This document shows, in pieces, positions 41,479 to 41,500 of a DNA stretch of 41,500 nt. The translations under genes and the position numbers were made by a program. Each line of letters opens with the position of its first letter. The first letter of the stretch is position 1. The notes under the pieces are model-generated. The model was not told the origin of the DNA. It ran no database searches and saw nothing but the letters and a program-made list of their open reading frames with translations. The DNA is from Rhodocyclaceae bacterium. GTDB lineage: Bacteria > Pseudomonadota > Gammaproteobacteria > Burkholderiales > Rhodocyclaceae. The stretch lies in contig JAGRFZ010000135.1 in assembly GCA_020445785.1 (NCBI GenBank), forward strand, positions 1 through 41,500. Direction: 5' to 3'.

Positions 41479-41500
41479 GGGGGTATAGCTCAGCTGGGAG
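41479..41500 (+). tRNA. tRNA-Ala, 5' part only (cut by the window edge)
   Basis: Acceptor strand GGGGGTA, then TA, D-stem GCTC and the A(GCT)GGGAG D-loop match bacterial tRNA-Ala at its first 22 bases. The anticodon is outside the window, so the isoacceptor cannot be proven. Confidence 0.85.

Noticed and set aside
1-41500. CRISPR array, insertion sequence, prophage or integron
   Set aside because: No direct-repeat array, transposase, integrase, terminal repeats or phage structural gene is visible on either strand.

Overview
The window looks like a chromosomal segment of a high-GC gammaproteobacterium. The best markers are the bamD / rluD-pgeF divergent block, the class I PHA genes with phaR, rimO, and a partial tRNA-Ala at the right edge. 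There is no phage, transposase or CRISPR array. By my hand counts of sampled lines, positions 1 to about 10,440 run at roughly 55-65% GC and the remainder at roughly 65-75%. The step falls inside one gene, a diacylglycerol-kinase-like lipid kinase. The left 10.4 kb could therefore be a transferred island or an assembly join.

Left part (1-10.7 kb). This is an acyl-CoA catabolism block: the 3' end of an acyl-CoA dehydrogenase, a TonB-dependent receptor broken by one in-frame amber codon, then MaoC hydratase, an HSD17B4-like dehydrogenase and thiolase. The last three look like a bacterial multifunctional-enzyme-2 route split over separate genes. A strong terminator follows, then a second operon with an NADPH:quinone-reductase-like MDR enzyme, an iron alcohol dehydrogenase and a 4HBT thioesterase. 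A phosphoesterase / lipid kinase pair runs on the minus strand.

Middle (10.9-16.1 kb). A hot-dog acyl-CoA dehydratase, VOC protein, MFS exporter, YigI-like thioesterase and a large HDOD-receiver-GGDEF signalling protein.

Most interesting region (16.2-22.1 kb). Six overlapping plus-strand genes form one translationally coupled operon: class I glutamine amidotransferase, PEP-synthase-like kinase, SAM methyltransferase, nucleotidyltransferase, CysC-like kinase and a sulfotransferase-fold protein. The amidotransferase, PEP-synthase-like enzyme, nucleotidyltransferase and CysC-like kinase match the four enzyme types that make the activated phosphoramidate donor for the O-methyl phosphoramidate capsule modification in Campylobacter jejuni (Cj1417, Cj1418, Cj1416, Cj1415). 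No capsule or glycosyltransferase genes lie nearby. The last gene could be a transferase that uses a PAPS-like 3'-phosphonucleotide phosphoramidate donor.

Right part (22.3-41.5 kb). A stress/envelope block (CsbD, DUF1328, two response regulators, a CHASE3 histidine kinase, an entericidin-like lipoprotein, a Bax-inhibitor-1 protein) is followed by a NhaR-type regulator coupled to a Lon-like protease. Then come housekeeping genes (bamD, rluD, pgeF) and a polyhydroxyalkanoate locus: phaC, two acetoacetyl-CoA-reductase paralogues and phaR. The window closes with rimO, a patatin-like protein, a GlcD/D-2-hydroxyglutarate-dehydrogenase-type flavoprotein and a consensus sigma-70 promoter reading into tRNA-Ala.
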